Below, in pieces: positions 1-8,764 of a stretch of 58,604 nucleotides of DNA. Below the pieces are notes generated by a model. That model had not been told where the DNA came from. It was given only the letters and a program-made list of their open reading frames with translations, and ran no database searches. Made by a program: the position numbers and the translations under genes. The stretch covers positions 1 to 58,604 of the forward strand of contig DATNPH010000149.1 of assembly GCA_036703315.1 (NCBI GenBank). Direction: 5' to 3'. The stretch is from DATNPH01 sp036703315. Lineage in GTDB: Bacteria; Cyanobacteriota; Cyanobacteriia; Cyanobacteriales; Coleofasciculaceae. Position 1 is the stretch's first letter. Each line of letters starts with the position of its first letter.

Positions 1-304
1 CGTCACCCTGATGCGTCGTCGGATGAAAGCAAAGCCGAACGCCTTTTGAGGTATTCGGAACTGCGCTGGACGATAGATGCAATCTCCACCCTCAGCGAAA
101 CGAAGCCGTCAGGCGAAGTGTAGCAGGGTGGAGTAGTTGAATGAAGACCTTCTATACCTGATGGGTGGAGAAGCAGGACGCTTAGATGTCGGTGTTTTTC
201 CTCGGCTTGGTAAACGGGTGATTAGGGATAGCGAGTCAGCTTACATCGTCGATGAGGCAGCGCTTCAACTTTTTTGGAGCAGCAAGCAATCTGCTGAAGA
301 TTAA
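1..304 (+). pseudogene. Broken 3' end of an unidentified gene
   Basis: Frame 1 is open from the window edge to a TAG at 121-123. Frame 2 then reads from about 137 to a TAA at 302-304, ending in residues such as GGEAGRLDVGVFPRLGKR. Both halves look protein-like. Between them lies a palindromic insert (9-bp stem, 84-92 with 125-133) that carries stops and shifts the frame. The simplest reading is one gene tail split by a short repeat. The family was not recognised. An alternative is two unrelated fragments. Confidence 0.4.
84..133. repeat. Short palindromic insert
   Basis: Perfect 9-bp inverted arms, ctccaccct at 84-92 and agggtggag at 125-133, enclose 32 bases. The insert separates two open segments in different frames, so it looks like a small mobile palindrome of the kind common in cyanobacteria. 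Confidence 0.5.
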
Positions 305-851
305 TGCCTGCTGGAGCGATCGCGGCATATCGGCTCATGCAGCGGACAAACGAGAGCTGCTGATGCTGAGTTCATTTTTGTCTGTTGCCGCTGATTGGAG
401 ACGTATGAACAATACAAGACCTGATTAAGGGCCGAATAAAAGGAAAATAATCAGGAGCCAAGGCTGATTAGTTACAACCACTATGCTGTGAGCTTTTCAG
501 CCTTAACGCTCAAAATTTTTCCGTTGCTAAAACAAAGCCTCTATGGCTGAGGTAATTTCATACTTCAGCCTTCAGTTGACCTGTGACCTAGGTTATGGCT
601 AGCGTTGAGCAGGTTCCCTTATGTCGAATTTAGCTAAATTGGCAAGGACTTCACCTACCTTTACAGAACTTAACGTAGTGCAGCGTCATGTTTTCAAAGG
701 GTTGAGGGGTCTGTCTGTGCTCAGATTTGCTCGTGATTTCTCTCCAGCGGAACTTACAACCTGGGTATAGGCGTCCCCAATATCTGTAATAAGCTTATAC
801 GTTCGCAACCTGTGTTGAAGAGCGCAACGTATTCTGTAGTTAGGTACTAGT
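305..851. other. Gene-free stretch of about 550 bases
   Basis: No convincing coding region, tRNA or strong terminator was seen. It contains one HIP1-like site near 316 and must hold the promoter of the secreted repeat protein starting at 852. No -10/-35 pair stood out. Confidence 0.5.
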
Positions 852-2558
852 ATGAAACACTTTGGTCAAACAACTCACCAGACGAAGCAAATTTGTGCAG
901 CTCTCGTATTAACTAGTATTTTGTCCTTGGGTTTCGGTACGACCCTTGTCAAGGTCGCTGCCGCTGACCCAGTAGGCAGCCATCAAAACGTTGCCAGTCC
1001 AAAACAATCTGGTATTAGCGAGGTGCTGCGCCGAAGCACGGATCGCCAGTTACCTACCTCGGTGCTCAATGCCATTCGTCGCGAGATATCTCGCAACACC
1101 AACACTTCGGCCGATCAATTGAAAGTCGTTACTTTTAGTCAAGAAGATTGGCCCGATAGCTGCTTGGGTCTTGGCAAACCGGATCGACCTTGTGGTCAAG
1201 TCTATATCAAGAATGGTTGGCGCGTTGTCATGTCTAATGGTCGCCAAAATTGGGCTTATCGTACAGATGGTACGGGATACATTGTGCGCTTAGAAGAACA
1301 ACAAACCTCTCCTATTGTTCCTATTAGCGGGGATTTGCCAACTTTAGTTGCAAAGACAGTTTTGCAGGCTGCATCCGAACGCACAGGGTTACGAACTTCT
1401 GAGCTACGCATCCGTAAGTCTGAAAAGATTATGACTGACGGTTGTCTCGGTTTGCCCCGTCCGGATGAAGCTTGCCTTGAGTTTGCACAACAAGCTTGGG
1501 AAGTAACCGTAGAAGGCGGAAAACAAACGTTAGTCTATCGTGCTGATCGCAACGCTTCGCAGGTCAGGCTGAAAGAAGGGGAGACAGACATCGGCAAGAC
1601 TAACTTGCCTCAATCAATTGCCGATGCTGTTTTAAAAGTTGCATCTGATCAGCTGAATGTGCCAAATTCCCAACTCAAGATTACAAAGGTCGAAAAGCAA
1701 ACTTGGACTGATAGCTGTCTTGGTCTTCCTAGCCCTGTGGAACGGTGCATGGCTAGACTCACACCGGGATGGCGGGTGGTTGTGGAAGGCAGACGACAAT
1801 CCCAAGTCTATCGCACTAATAGTTTTGGTTCTCAAGTCAGGGCGGAAGATGTAGCCGTTGAGCCGCCACGAAATGGTAAATTACCGGATTCCGTTGCTAA
1901 GGCTGTTTTACGAGATGCTGAGTCGCGGACAGATCTTTCGCTTTCTCAATTGCGCGTTACTCAAGCTGAACAGCGAGAGTGGCCGGATGGCTGTTTAGGA
2001 CTGCCTGAACTAGGTCGGTTCTGCACTCAGGTAGTAACTCCTGGTTGGCAAGTCATGGTGAAGGGTGGTCAAGAAAGCTTTTCCTACCGTACTAATAGTT
2101 CAGGTTCTCTCGTCAAGCTAGAGGGGGGAGCCACTCCAGGCAATAGTGGAGCCGTTCCAATTCCCAAAAGTGAACTACCATCACCGTTACGTGAAAATGC
2201 GATTTTCCGAGTCATTTCCAGTGGTGGCTTCACTGGTCAAACTTATGAAACCACTCTGCTTAATAACGGGCGGATAATTCGGACGGTAGTTACCCCCAAT
2301 GGCAAAGGTTCAACGCCTGATATTACTTTCATTTCCCCGGAACAGCTACGGCAGTTTAAACAGACGCTAGCACGGCAGTCATTGACTCAATTTAATGGTC
2401 TGAGCTACCCAGCATCCAGAGGTGCGGCTGATTACATCACCGTCACACTCAGTAGCCAAGACGGTACTACCCGCTACGCCGATATCAATCAAAATCGTTT
2501 GCCTAAGCCATTGCAGGAAGTCATCCAAGCTTGGAATCAAATCGCCCGCAGCAGGTAG
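852..2558 (+). CDS. Secreted protein with four Cys-pair repeats
   Basis: This 568-residue protein of unknown function has an N-terminal signal peptide (basic start, hydrophobic stretch at residues 17-37, likely cleavage after the VAAAD region). Four repeats of about 90 residues follow at roughly 60-148, 160-247, 253-338 and 345-430. Each has a DxCLGL motif, a second Cys nine residues after the first (for example CLGLGKPDRPC), then a GWxVxV strand and a YRT/YRA segment. The Cys spacing suggests one disulfide per repeat, as expected outside the cytoplasm. The C-terminal 120 residues form a different domain (EQLRQFKQTL, then YADINQNRLP). ATG 852 is the start because the signal peptide begins there. 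A hairpin terminator follows at 2595-2615. Confidence 0.8.
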   Translation: MKHFGQTTHQTKQICAALVLTSILSLGFGTTLVKVAAADPVGSHQNVASPKQSGISEVLRRSTDRQLPTSVLNAIRREISRNTNTSADQLKVVTFSQEDWPDSCLGLGKPDRPCGQVYIKNGWRVVMSNGRQNWAYRTDGTGYIVRLEEQQTSPIVPISGDLPTLVAKTVLQAASERTGLRTSELRIRKSEKIMTDGCLGLPRPDEACLEFAQQAWEVTVEGGKQTLVYRADRNASQVRLKEGETDIGKTNLPQSIADAVLKVASDQLNVPNSQLKITKVEKQTWTDSCLGLPSPVERCMARLTPGWRVVVEGRRQSQVYRTNSFGSQVRAEDVAVEPPRNGKLPDSVAKAVLRDAESRTDLSLSQLRVTQAEQREWPDGCLGLPELGRFCTQVVTPGWQVMVKGGQESFSYRTNSSGSLVKLEGGATPGNSGAVPIPKSELPSPLRENAIFRVISSGGFTGQTYETTLLNNGRIIRTVVTPNGKGSTPDITFISPEQLRQFKQTLARQSLTQFNGLSYPASRGAADYITVTLSSQDGTTRYADINQNRLPKPLQEVIQAWNQIARSR

Positions 2559-2594
2559 TGAGTAAAGGCAAAAGGCAAAAGTCACAAATAAAAC

Positions 2595-2620
2595 TTGGGA
2601 GATTTGAACTCCCAAAAAGT
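2595..2620 (+). terminator. Hairpin after the repeat protein
   Basis: Arms ttgggag (2595-2601) and ctcccaa (2609-2615) pair perfectly around a 7-base loop, 36 bases after the stop codon. The T-run is poor, so this is a probable but not ideal intrinsic terminator. The remaining bases up to 2907 show nothing recognisable. Confidence 0.5.
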
Positions 2621-2907
2621 CTTGAGCTAGTGAGATAAGCTGATGTGCCAACAAGAAGTTACATCATCTGATTGCCAAAGTGACGCGGGGGCACGGAGAC
2701 GGGGTGATGCACTCTAAATGACGATTAGCTAATTACAAACCACTAGGTCTACTAGGATATGGAGTCTTAACTTCACTCTCTGTTGGAGATTACATCCAGT
2801 TTAGTTAACTCTATAAAGGGCGGTTTGTCTATCGGAATTATGTTGTTTTTCGGCAACGTTTCTGCTAGACTACTTGTTAAAGTCAACAGGCAGGGACTAT
2901 TGCAATT

Positions 2908-3492
2908 ATGAGCGTTCAACCTAGTTACTTTCAAGATTCACTGCAACCTCGCAGGATAACTAGCCATTGGCAACAGAAGCCAACTGAGTTAACGTTCCTC
3001 TATTTTGCCTATGGTTCCTGCATGTGTCCAGTTGATCTGAAGCGAACGCTTGGTGAAAATACTCATTCTTATGTAATTGGACCTGCGACGCTCAAAGGCT
3101 ACAGGCTAGCCTTTAACCGCCGCTCAGCTCTGCGTAACTGCGGCGTGCTTGACGTTGTGAAAGACCCAAGTGCCTGTGTGGAAGGGGTGCTATATCGATT
3201 ACCGTGGAGATTGAGCGATCGCCTGGATGAGCGTGAAGAAGTCCCTCAAGGTGGCTATCGTCAAGAAATGGTCAACATTTCCTGCCAAAATCAGATGTAC
3301 ACAGGTGTTCGTACTTATGTTGTGGTTAACAAGCTGCAACAAGAACTAGCACCGAATGACTGGTATTTTAATGTGGTGCTGCGAGGTGCTATTACTTGTG
3401 GACTCCCAGAGGAGTATTGCTGGAACTTGTTCAATCACATGCACCAGTTGCAAAAGAATCAATGGGAAGCCCAGCAACTTCGCTTGGCTTAA
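2908..3492 (+). CDS. Gamma-glutamylcyclotransferase-like protein
   Basis: The 194-residue protein has the GGCT/AIG2 fold signature near its start, FAYGSCM, where the family usually has YGSNM. A GYRLAFNRRS segment and the acidic DEREEVPQGGYRQ stretch follow, which contains the expected catalytic-glutamate region. Family members release 5-oxoproline from gamma-glutamyl peptides or amines; the actual substrate here is unknown. The first 28 residues precede the fold and are poorly conserved in character, so a later start is possible, but ATG 2908 is the first in frame. It is convergent with cysK and separated from it by a palindrome. Confidence 0.75.
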   Translation: MSVQPSYFQDSLQPRRITSHWQQKPTELTFLYFAYGSCMCPVDLKRTLGENTHSYVIGPATLKGYRLAFNRRSALRNCGVLDVVKDPSACVEGVLYRLPWRLSDRLDEREEVPQGGYRQEMVNISCQNQMYTGVRTYVVVNKLQQELAPNDWYFNVVLRGAITCGLPEEYCWNLFNHMHQLQKNQWEAQQLRLA

Positions 3493-3531
3493 TGCTGAGT
3501 TGCTAAATTTTCTATGTTCAGCCTTCAATAG

Positions 3532-3562
3532 ATAGAGACGCGATTAATCGCGTCTCTACGTG
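3532..3562. terminator. Bidirectional palindrome between convergent genes
   Basis: A near-perfect palindrome (tagagacgcgattaatcgcg and its complement) sits between the stop codons of the GGCT-like gene and cysK. It could terminate transcription from both sides. The same agagacg/cgtctct type of repeat recurs near 58516-58546, so it also belongs to a dispersed repeat family. Confidence 0.5.
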
Positions 3563-3587
3563 TATTGGTGTTATCAAACCAATAACT

Positions 3588-4550
3588 TTAGCGGACGGCA
3601 ACTGCCTCAAGTAGTTCGGGTTCTTTGAATAGCACTGTGCTCAAGTAGCGTTCACCAAAACTGGGCTGAATCATCACGATCAACTTACCAGCATTTTCTG
3701 GACGTTTAGCTACCTTGATAGCTGCATATAAAGCGGCTCCAGAGGAGATACCGGAAAGCAAGCCCTCTTCTCTTGCCAGACGGCGACCATAGGCAAGCGC
3801 ATCGTCATCGCTTACCTGGATCACTTCATCAATTAGTTCGACGCGGAGAACCCTGGGGATAAATCCAGCACCAATGCCTTGAATCTTATGGGGTCCTGGC
3901 TCTCCCCCAGACAGCACAGCACTATTAACGGGTTCAACAGCGATCGCCTTGAAGCTAGGTTTGCGCTGCTTAATTACCTCCGCAACGCCTGTAATTGTAC
4001 CACCCGTGCCAACCCCAGATATCAGAATATCTACTTGACCCTCTGTATCCGCCCAAATTTCTTCGGCTGTTGTCTCACGATGAATTTTAGGATTGGCTGG
4101 ATTTTGGAACTGTTGTGGCATAAAAGCATCGGGCGTGCTAGCCACTATTTCTTGCGATCGCGCGATCGCGCCTTTCATTCCTTGCGTCCCTGAGGTCAGT
4201 TCTAGCTCAGCACCATAGGCTCTAAGCATGGCTCGCCGTTCTAGACTCATCGTTTCGGGCATTGTCAAAATTAGGCGATAGCCTTTAGCTGCTGCCACCA
4301 TCGCCAGAGCAATACCCGTGTTGCCAGAAGTCGGTTCAACTAAAACCGTTTTCCCTGGATGAATCAGACCAGCCTCTTCAGCTGAGAGAATCATACTCAC
4401 GCCGATGCGGTCTTTCACGGAAGCTGCCGGATTCATTCCTTCCAACTTTGCAACAATCCGTGCTACACAGCCCTCTGCCTGAGGAATCCGATTCAGCTGA
4501 ACTAGGGGAGTATGACCAATTAATTCCGTAATATCGTGAGCAATCCGCAT
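3588..4550 (-). CDS. cysK: Cysteine synthase A
   Basis: O-acetylserine sulfhydrylase, the PLP enzyme that makes cysteine from O-acetylserine and sulfide in the cytoplasm. The 320 residues match the usual CysK length. Visible signatures are IGHTPLVQLN near the start, the PLP lysine in NPAASVKDRIG (about residue 46), the PTSGNTGIA loop that binds substrate and PLP, a GTGGTITG phosphate-binding loop and GISSGAA near the C-terminus. The start is ATG 4550, with GAGAGG about 8 bases upstream. It is monocistronic, followed by a palindrome and preceded by an 820-base gap. Confidence 0.93.
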   Translation of the reverse strand: MRIAHDITELIGHTPLVQLNRIPQAEGCVARIVAKLEGMNPAASVKDRIGVSMILSAEEAGLIHPGKTVLVEPTSGNTGIALAMVAAAKGYRLILTMPETMSLERRAMLRAYGAELELTSGTQGMKGAIARSQEIVASTPDAFMPQQFQNPANPKIHRETTAEEIWADTEGQVDILISGVGTGGTITGVAEVIKQRKPSFKAIAVEPVNSAVLSGGEPGPHKIQGIGAGFIPRVLRVELIDEVIQVSDDDALAYGRRLAREEGLLSGISSGAALYAAIKVAKRPENAGKLIVMIQPSFGERYLSTVLFKEPELLEAVAVR

Positions 4551-5369
4551 AGTTCCACCTCTCCAGAGCTTAAGTTGCAGTTCTTCACCTAAGATTTAAC
4601 AGTATCCTCGTCCTTCGATAGTATTTTGGTCTTTATATACTACGGTTATTCGAGCTACTTATTGTATTTTATATTACATTGCCTATCGTAGCAGAAGTGA
4701 TTCGATAGGCGATCATTACTAAGCTGTTGTGCCTTTAAATTTCATATTTAATTAATCTTTCCTACTTAATTAACTTTTAATTATTAGTTGCGACTCAGTA
4801 AGTTGCAAGCCATAGAAACATTGTATTGCAAGTCATTGAACTAAAGATGTTAATAACTACTAACCAATGACTGAGGACTAATGTGGCTAAAACCCCAAGC
4901 CGACCTAAGATTTACAAAAAATCAGACAAACGGCTGCTCATCAGATGTTCAGAACAGATCGGAGTTCAGCGAAGCCTTAACAAAAGGCTGAAGTGTGAAG
5001 GATGAAAACAGTAGAAATAAAGTGTTCTATCCTTCATCCTTCATCCTGAACTACACTCAGCTTAACTAAGGGACTTTCGGGAAAAAATGATCTATCTTTA
5101 GGGCAAGTCAACAGAATTAATCGGTTATCCTATTGACTCAATTGCAACGACTCGCCCATACATTAGATACTTTTTCATCAACTCCCTTACCTACTGTATC
5201 GCCCTGCTTTTATTGCAACGACTCGCCCATACATTAGATACTTTTTCATAGCAGTTCTCGGTTGAGTACAATACAGCCCTGTCATGCTTGTCCTCCTTGC
5301 CCCTTTCCCAGAACCTCTGTATCCTATCCAAGTAAGAACCGCTATGTTTGGAACTCCCTAAGACACTTT
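4551..5369. other. Long AT-rich gap with small repeats
   Basis: No gene was found in these 819 bases. It holds the cysK promoter region, an inverted repeat gaaggatgaa/ttcatccttc around 4998-5043, and the 38-bp direct-repeat pair annotated separately. The motif of adjacent ctaaccaatgact-type words recurs near 6950, which suggests old dispersed repeats. Confidence 0.5.
5141..5249. repeat. Two exact 38-bp direct repeats, 33-bp spacer
   Basis: Copies at 5141-5178 and 5212-5249 are identical, beginning attgcaacgactcgcccata and ending tttttcat. The spacer is 33 bases. Repeat and spacer sizes resemble a one-spacer CRISPR unit, but there are no cas genes in the window and only two copies, so a simple local duplication is equally likely. 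Confidence 0.6.
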
Positions 5370-6836
5370 TTAAGCCGCCAAACCAAGAATGCAACCACTG
5401 CGAGGGGCAAGGCTTAACGCCAGCTGATTAGATTCTTCTTGAGCAGTCCACGCTACTGACGTATTGCCATATAATAGCTGCGTCGGCTGGGATTGCAGAC
5501 CTACTGGCTCAATTTTCACCTCTACTGGTTCAGTCCCGATATTAACCGCGACAATTAGTTCCTCTGTACCCAAAATTCGAGCGAAAACATAAACTGTTCC
5601 CTCCGCAAACAGAACTTTGTAATCACCTGTACGTAGAGCAGGGTAAGCATGACGTAGGGCAATCAGTTTACGGTGGTAATCTAGAACATCACGCTCCCAC
5701 TTAGCTTCCAGAGGAAAGCTGCGCCGAGAGTCGGGGTCTAATTTACCAGGTAAACCCACTTCATCACCGTAGTAAATGCTAGGGGCACCGGGAAATGTTA
5801 ATAGCAGTAGCGTTGCTAACTCAACACTGGGTTTGTCGCCGTCAGCAATTGAGAGCAACCGCGCTGTATCATGGCTGGCTAGCAAATTGAGTTGAGTCAG
5901 CTGAATTTCCCAGGGATATAGTTGCAGTAATTCCTGAATTTTTTCGGCATACTCTTTGGCAAACAGAGGGGGGTAGGGATGATAAGAGCGATCTTGCACT
6001 TGCTCGATGTCCACCCGATCGCCTGCGGTAAACGCGATCGTTGGTGCGGTAAATAGATAGTTCATCACCCCATCAAACTGGGTACCATCCAGCCATTGGC
6101 GTGAGTCTTCCCAGACTTCCCCGACGATGTAGGCGTCTGGATTGATGGCTTTGACGCGATCGCGAAACTCCTGCCAAAACCCAGGGGTTTTTACCTCAAA
6201 CGGCACATCCAAGCGCCAACCGTCGATGCCGAACTTAATCCAATATTCGGCAATCTCCATAATATATTCCCGCACTTCGGGATTATCGTGGTTGAACACT
6301 GGCAGCGCTCGATTTCCAGCCCAGCCTTCATAGTTAGCAGGAAACTCGCCATTGTAAGCCGAAAGGGGCCAACCTTCAATTTTGAACCAATCTACCCAAG
6401 GGGAATGGGGCCCATTTTCCAGTACATCATGGAAAAAGAAAAAGCCGCGACTCGAATGGTTAAACACCCCATCGAGAACGACCTTGATCTCCCGTTCATG
6501 GCATGCCTCCAGCAATTCCTTAAAAGCTGGATTCCCTCCTAACATTGGATCGACCTGGTAATAATCGTGAGTATGATAGCGGTGATTACTAGCGGATTGA
6601 AAGATTGGGGTAAAGTAAATCGCAGTAATCCCCAAATCTTGCAAATAGTCTAATTCCTCCATCACTCCCCACAAGTCTCCGCCCTTGTAGCCTTGGAGTG
6701 TTGGCATATCGTCCCAATCTTCCCAGCGAGCATTTCTCAGAAGCCGCTTACGCGGTTGCTTGCTTCTGGCAAAGCGATCTGGAAAAATCTGATAAAAAAC
6801 AGCGTGTTTAACCCAATCTGGGGTTTGAATCTGCAT
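5370..6836 (-). CDS. GH13 neopullulanase/cyclomaltodextrinase-type amylase
   Basis: A 488-residue alpha-amylase family enzyme that should cleave alpha-1,4 (and perhaps alpha-1,6) links in maltodextrins or glycogen. The catalytic set is present: nucleophile Asp in GWRLDVP, acid/base Glu in IVGEVWED and the transition-state Asp in ASHDTAR. Region I is LDGVFNHSS. The MPDRFA-like start (YQIFPDRFARS) and YHTHDYYQVDP are typical of the neopullulanase group. It lacks the N-terminal domain of classical cyclomaltodextrinases and has no signal peptide, so it is probably cytoplasmic. ATG 6836 is the natural start. It lies downstream of glgA on the same strand, with a hairpin between them. Confidence 0.85.
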   Translation of the reverse strand: MQIQTPDWVKHAVFYQIFPDRFARSKQPRKRLLRNARWEDWDDMPTLQGYKGGDLWGVMEELDYLQDLGITAIYFTPIFQSASNHRYHTHDYYQVDPMLGGNPAFKELLEACHEREIKVVLDGVFNHSSRGFFFFHDVLENGPHSPWVDWFKIEGWPLSAYNGEFPANYEGWAGNRALPVFNHDNPEVREYIMEIAEYWIKFGIDGWRLDVPFEVKTPGFWQEFRDRVKAINPDAYIVGEVWEDSRQWLDGTQFDGVMNYLFTAPTIAFTAGDRVDIEQVQDRSYHPYPPLFAKEYAEKIQELLQLYPWEIQLTQLNLLASHDTARLLSIADGDKPSVELATLLLLTFPGAPSIYYGDEVGLPGKLDPDSRRSFPLEAKWERDVLDYHRKLIALRHAYPALRTGDYKVLFAEGTVYVFARILGTEELIVAVNIGTEPVEVKIEPVGLQSQPTQLLYGNTSVAWTAQEESNQLALSLAPRSGCILGLAA

Positions 6837-6974
6837 AGATGATTCCCTAGTCCTTCATCACCAAAGTACCGATCTCCTCAGCTTTGTGGCTCAAACTTCT
6901 GGTAGAAAATCAATAGTACCCGTAAGTGTCGTGTCAGCACCTCATTACCAATGACTAACTACTAACCACTATCC

Positions 6975-7029
6975 CCTGACCCGCATTTCCTGCCCCAATT
7001 AAAATACGAGGGGTTCCATGCGGGTCAGG
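6975..7029 (-). terminator. Strong hairpin downstream of glgA
   Basis: Arms cctgacccgcat (6975-6986) and atgcgggtcagg (7018-7029) pair over 12 bases, with an inner cccc/gggg pair. It lies 46 bases past the glgA stop, so it probably ends the glgA transcript before the GH13 gene. It has no clear T-run and may also be a dispersed palindrome. Confidence 0.5.
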
Positions 7030-7075
7030 CTGTAAGATACCCTACTGTTTCAATTCCAAAGCTAGGAAAGCCGCT

Positions 7076-8548
7076 TTATTTGTGTCGAATATGCTCGTAG
7101 ATTTCCAAATAATCCTTACCTGGGTGGTTCCATGAGTAGTCATAATTCATGCCCTGAATGACGAGTTTGCGGAATTGCTCAGGATACTGGTACCACAACC
7201 CAATTGCCCGATCCATTGCGGATTCTAGAGCATGAGGGTCACTCTCGTAGAACACATAACCATTGCGCTCCTCAGGCAGGTACTTTTCATCGTAGTCTCG
7301 GTCAAACACGGTATTGACCAAACCACCGACTCCTCGGACTATTGGCACGGTGCCGTACTTTAATCCAATCATCTGAGTTAGTCCGCACGGTTCGTAATTG
7401 CTGGGAACAACAATCATATCTGCCCCAGCGTAGATCAAGTGGGACAACTCTTCATTAAAGCCAAGTTCCAAATGAACGTCGGGGTTATCATTCAAAACAC
7501 GTTTTTCGTGCTGGAAATGAGCATTAATTCCAGATTCTGTTGCTGAACCTAACAGAACAAATTGCGCATCCCTTCGCAGGGCGTAGTAAATCGAATGATG
7601 GACAAGATGAACACCTTTTTGATCGTCTAAACGACCAATAAAGGCAATCAGCGGCTTATCGACATCGCGCAGTAGAAGTCGATCGCGTAAGGCTTTTTTG
7701 TTCTTGGCTTTTCCTTCCAAGTCCTCTTTAGCATAGTGGTAGGGAATATAGCGGTCTACTTCGGGATTCCAAAAATCATTATCAATGCCGTTGAGTATTC
7801 CGGTGAACTTATCCTGGTACACATGCAAGGTGTGACCTAATCCATATCCAATGGGCGTGAAACGAGCTTCCCAGGCATGATGGGGCGAAACAGTGGTCAC
7901 AGCGTTGGAGTAAACAATTCCCCCTTTCATGAAGTTCAACGCAAAGGGGTTGAAGTTATCACGCAGGCGATCATATTGAAAATAATAGGATTCTTGATTC
8001 AGACCCGTTGCCCAAAGAACCTCGCTACCCCCGATCCCTTGGTGCTTAAAGTTGTGGATGGTGTAGCAGACCCGTTGATGACCCATCTCATACTTGTAGG
8101 TCTCAAAAAGCATGACTGGAACTAAGCCAGTTTGCCAGTCATGGCAATGAATAACATCGGGTCGCTTATTGCTCTTGAGCAGAAATTCTAAAGCGGCTTT
8201 GCTGAAAAAGGCAAACCGCATGTTATCGTCCGAGCCACCGTAATAATAGCCACGGTTGAAGAAATTATCCTCGGAGTGGGGTTCGATAAAGAAACACACT
8301 CGCCCGTGTACCCAACCGCAATAGACAGAACAGTGAATCGCACCACCATACCAAGGTACTGACAGATCGCGATAGGCGTCATGCAGTCCCCAAATATGGT
8401 CATACCGCATGCAATCGTACTTGGGCAGAATAAGCTCTACCGTGTTACCACGAATTTCTAACTCCCGACTAAGCCCGTAAACCACATCGCCTAAACCTCC
8501 GGCTTTGATAACAGGAGCGCATTCAGAGGCGATTTGTACGATGTACAT
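7076..8548 (-). CDS. glgA: Glycogen synthase
   Basis: ADP-glucose-dependent glucosyltransferase (GT5) that extends glycogen or starch-like chains. The 490 residues fit GlgA. It starts with the family hallmark region ASECAPVIKAGGLGDVVYGL (the KxGGL ADP-glucose loop). HDWQTG, YTIHN and GRLDDQKG in the C-terminal Rossmann domain follow, then PSNYEPCGLTQMIGLKYG, the GT-B acceptor/donor motif with the catalytic Glu. The start ATG 8548 has an excellent ribosome site, AAAGGAGGA, 6 bases upstream. It is divergent from the GH57 gene, and the 216-base gap holds both promoters. It resembles the GlgA2 type of cyanobacteria, which usually have two synthases; that subtype call is tentative. Confidence 0.93.
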   Translation of the reverse strand: MYIVQIASECAPVIKAGGLGDVVYGLSRELEIRGNTVELILPKYDCMRYDHIWGLHDAYRDLSVPWYGGAIHCSVYCGWVHGRVCFFIEPHSEDNFFNRGYYYGGSDDNMRFAFFSKAALEFLLKSNKRPDVIHCHDWQTGLVPVMLFETYKYEMGHQRVCYTIHNFKHQGIGGSEVLWATGLNQESYYFQYDRLRDNFNPFALNFMKGGIVYSNAVTTVSPHHAWEARFTPIGYGLGHTLHVYQDKFTGILNGIDNDFWNPEVDRYIPYHYAKEDLEGKAKNKKALRDRLLLRDVDKPLIAFIGRLDDQKGVHLVHHSIYYALRRDAQFVLLGSATESGINAHFQHEKRVLNDNPDVHLELGFNEELSHLIYAGADMIVVPSNYEPCGLTQMIGLKYGTVPIVRGVGGLVNTVFDRDYDEKYLPEERNGYVFYESDPHALESAMDRAIGLWYQYPEQFRKLVIQGMNYDYSWNHPGKDYLEIYEHIRHK

Positions 8549-8764
8549 GCTTATTCCTCCTTTTCCTCACTCAGTAAAATTTTTCTGAATTTCACAAAAG
8601 TATAGGTTCTCCTGGCAAATAAGCAACCTGAGCCTTTGACATAAACAAGTATGGTTTTTTGCAGGTCAAGGAGAGAATGGTAACTGACTAACAGCACAGC
8701 GCCAGAGCTATCGTCATTAGGTTACAGTTGAGGGCGATCGCTCAATGAGTATCAGGACAGCCCT
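8549..8764. promoter_or_regulatory. Divergent promoter region glgA / GH57
   Basis: These 216 bases must carry promoters for two outward-facing glucan genes. A ggcgatcgct HIP1-like site lies near 8732. No confident -10/-35 pair or operator was recognised. Shared regulation of the two genes is inference from the layout. Confidence 0.4.

Noticed and set aside
5141..5249. Firm CRISPR array call
   Set aside because: Only two repeats and one spacer are present, and no cas genes. It is kept as a direct repeat instead.
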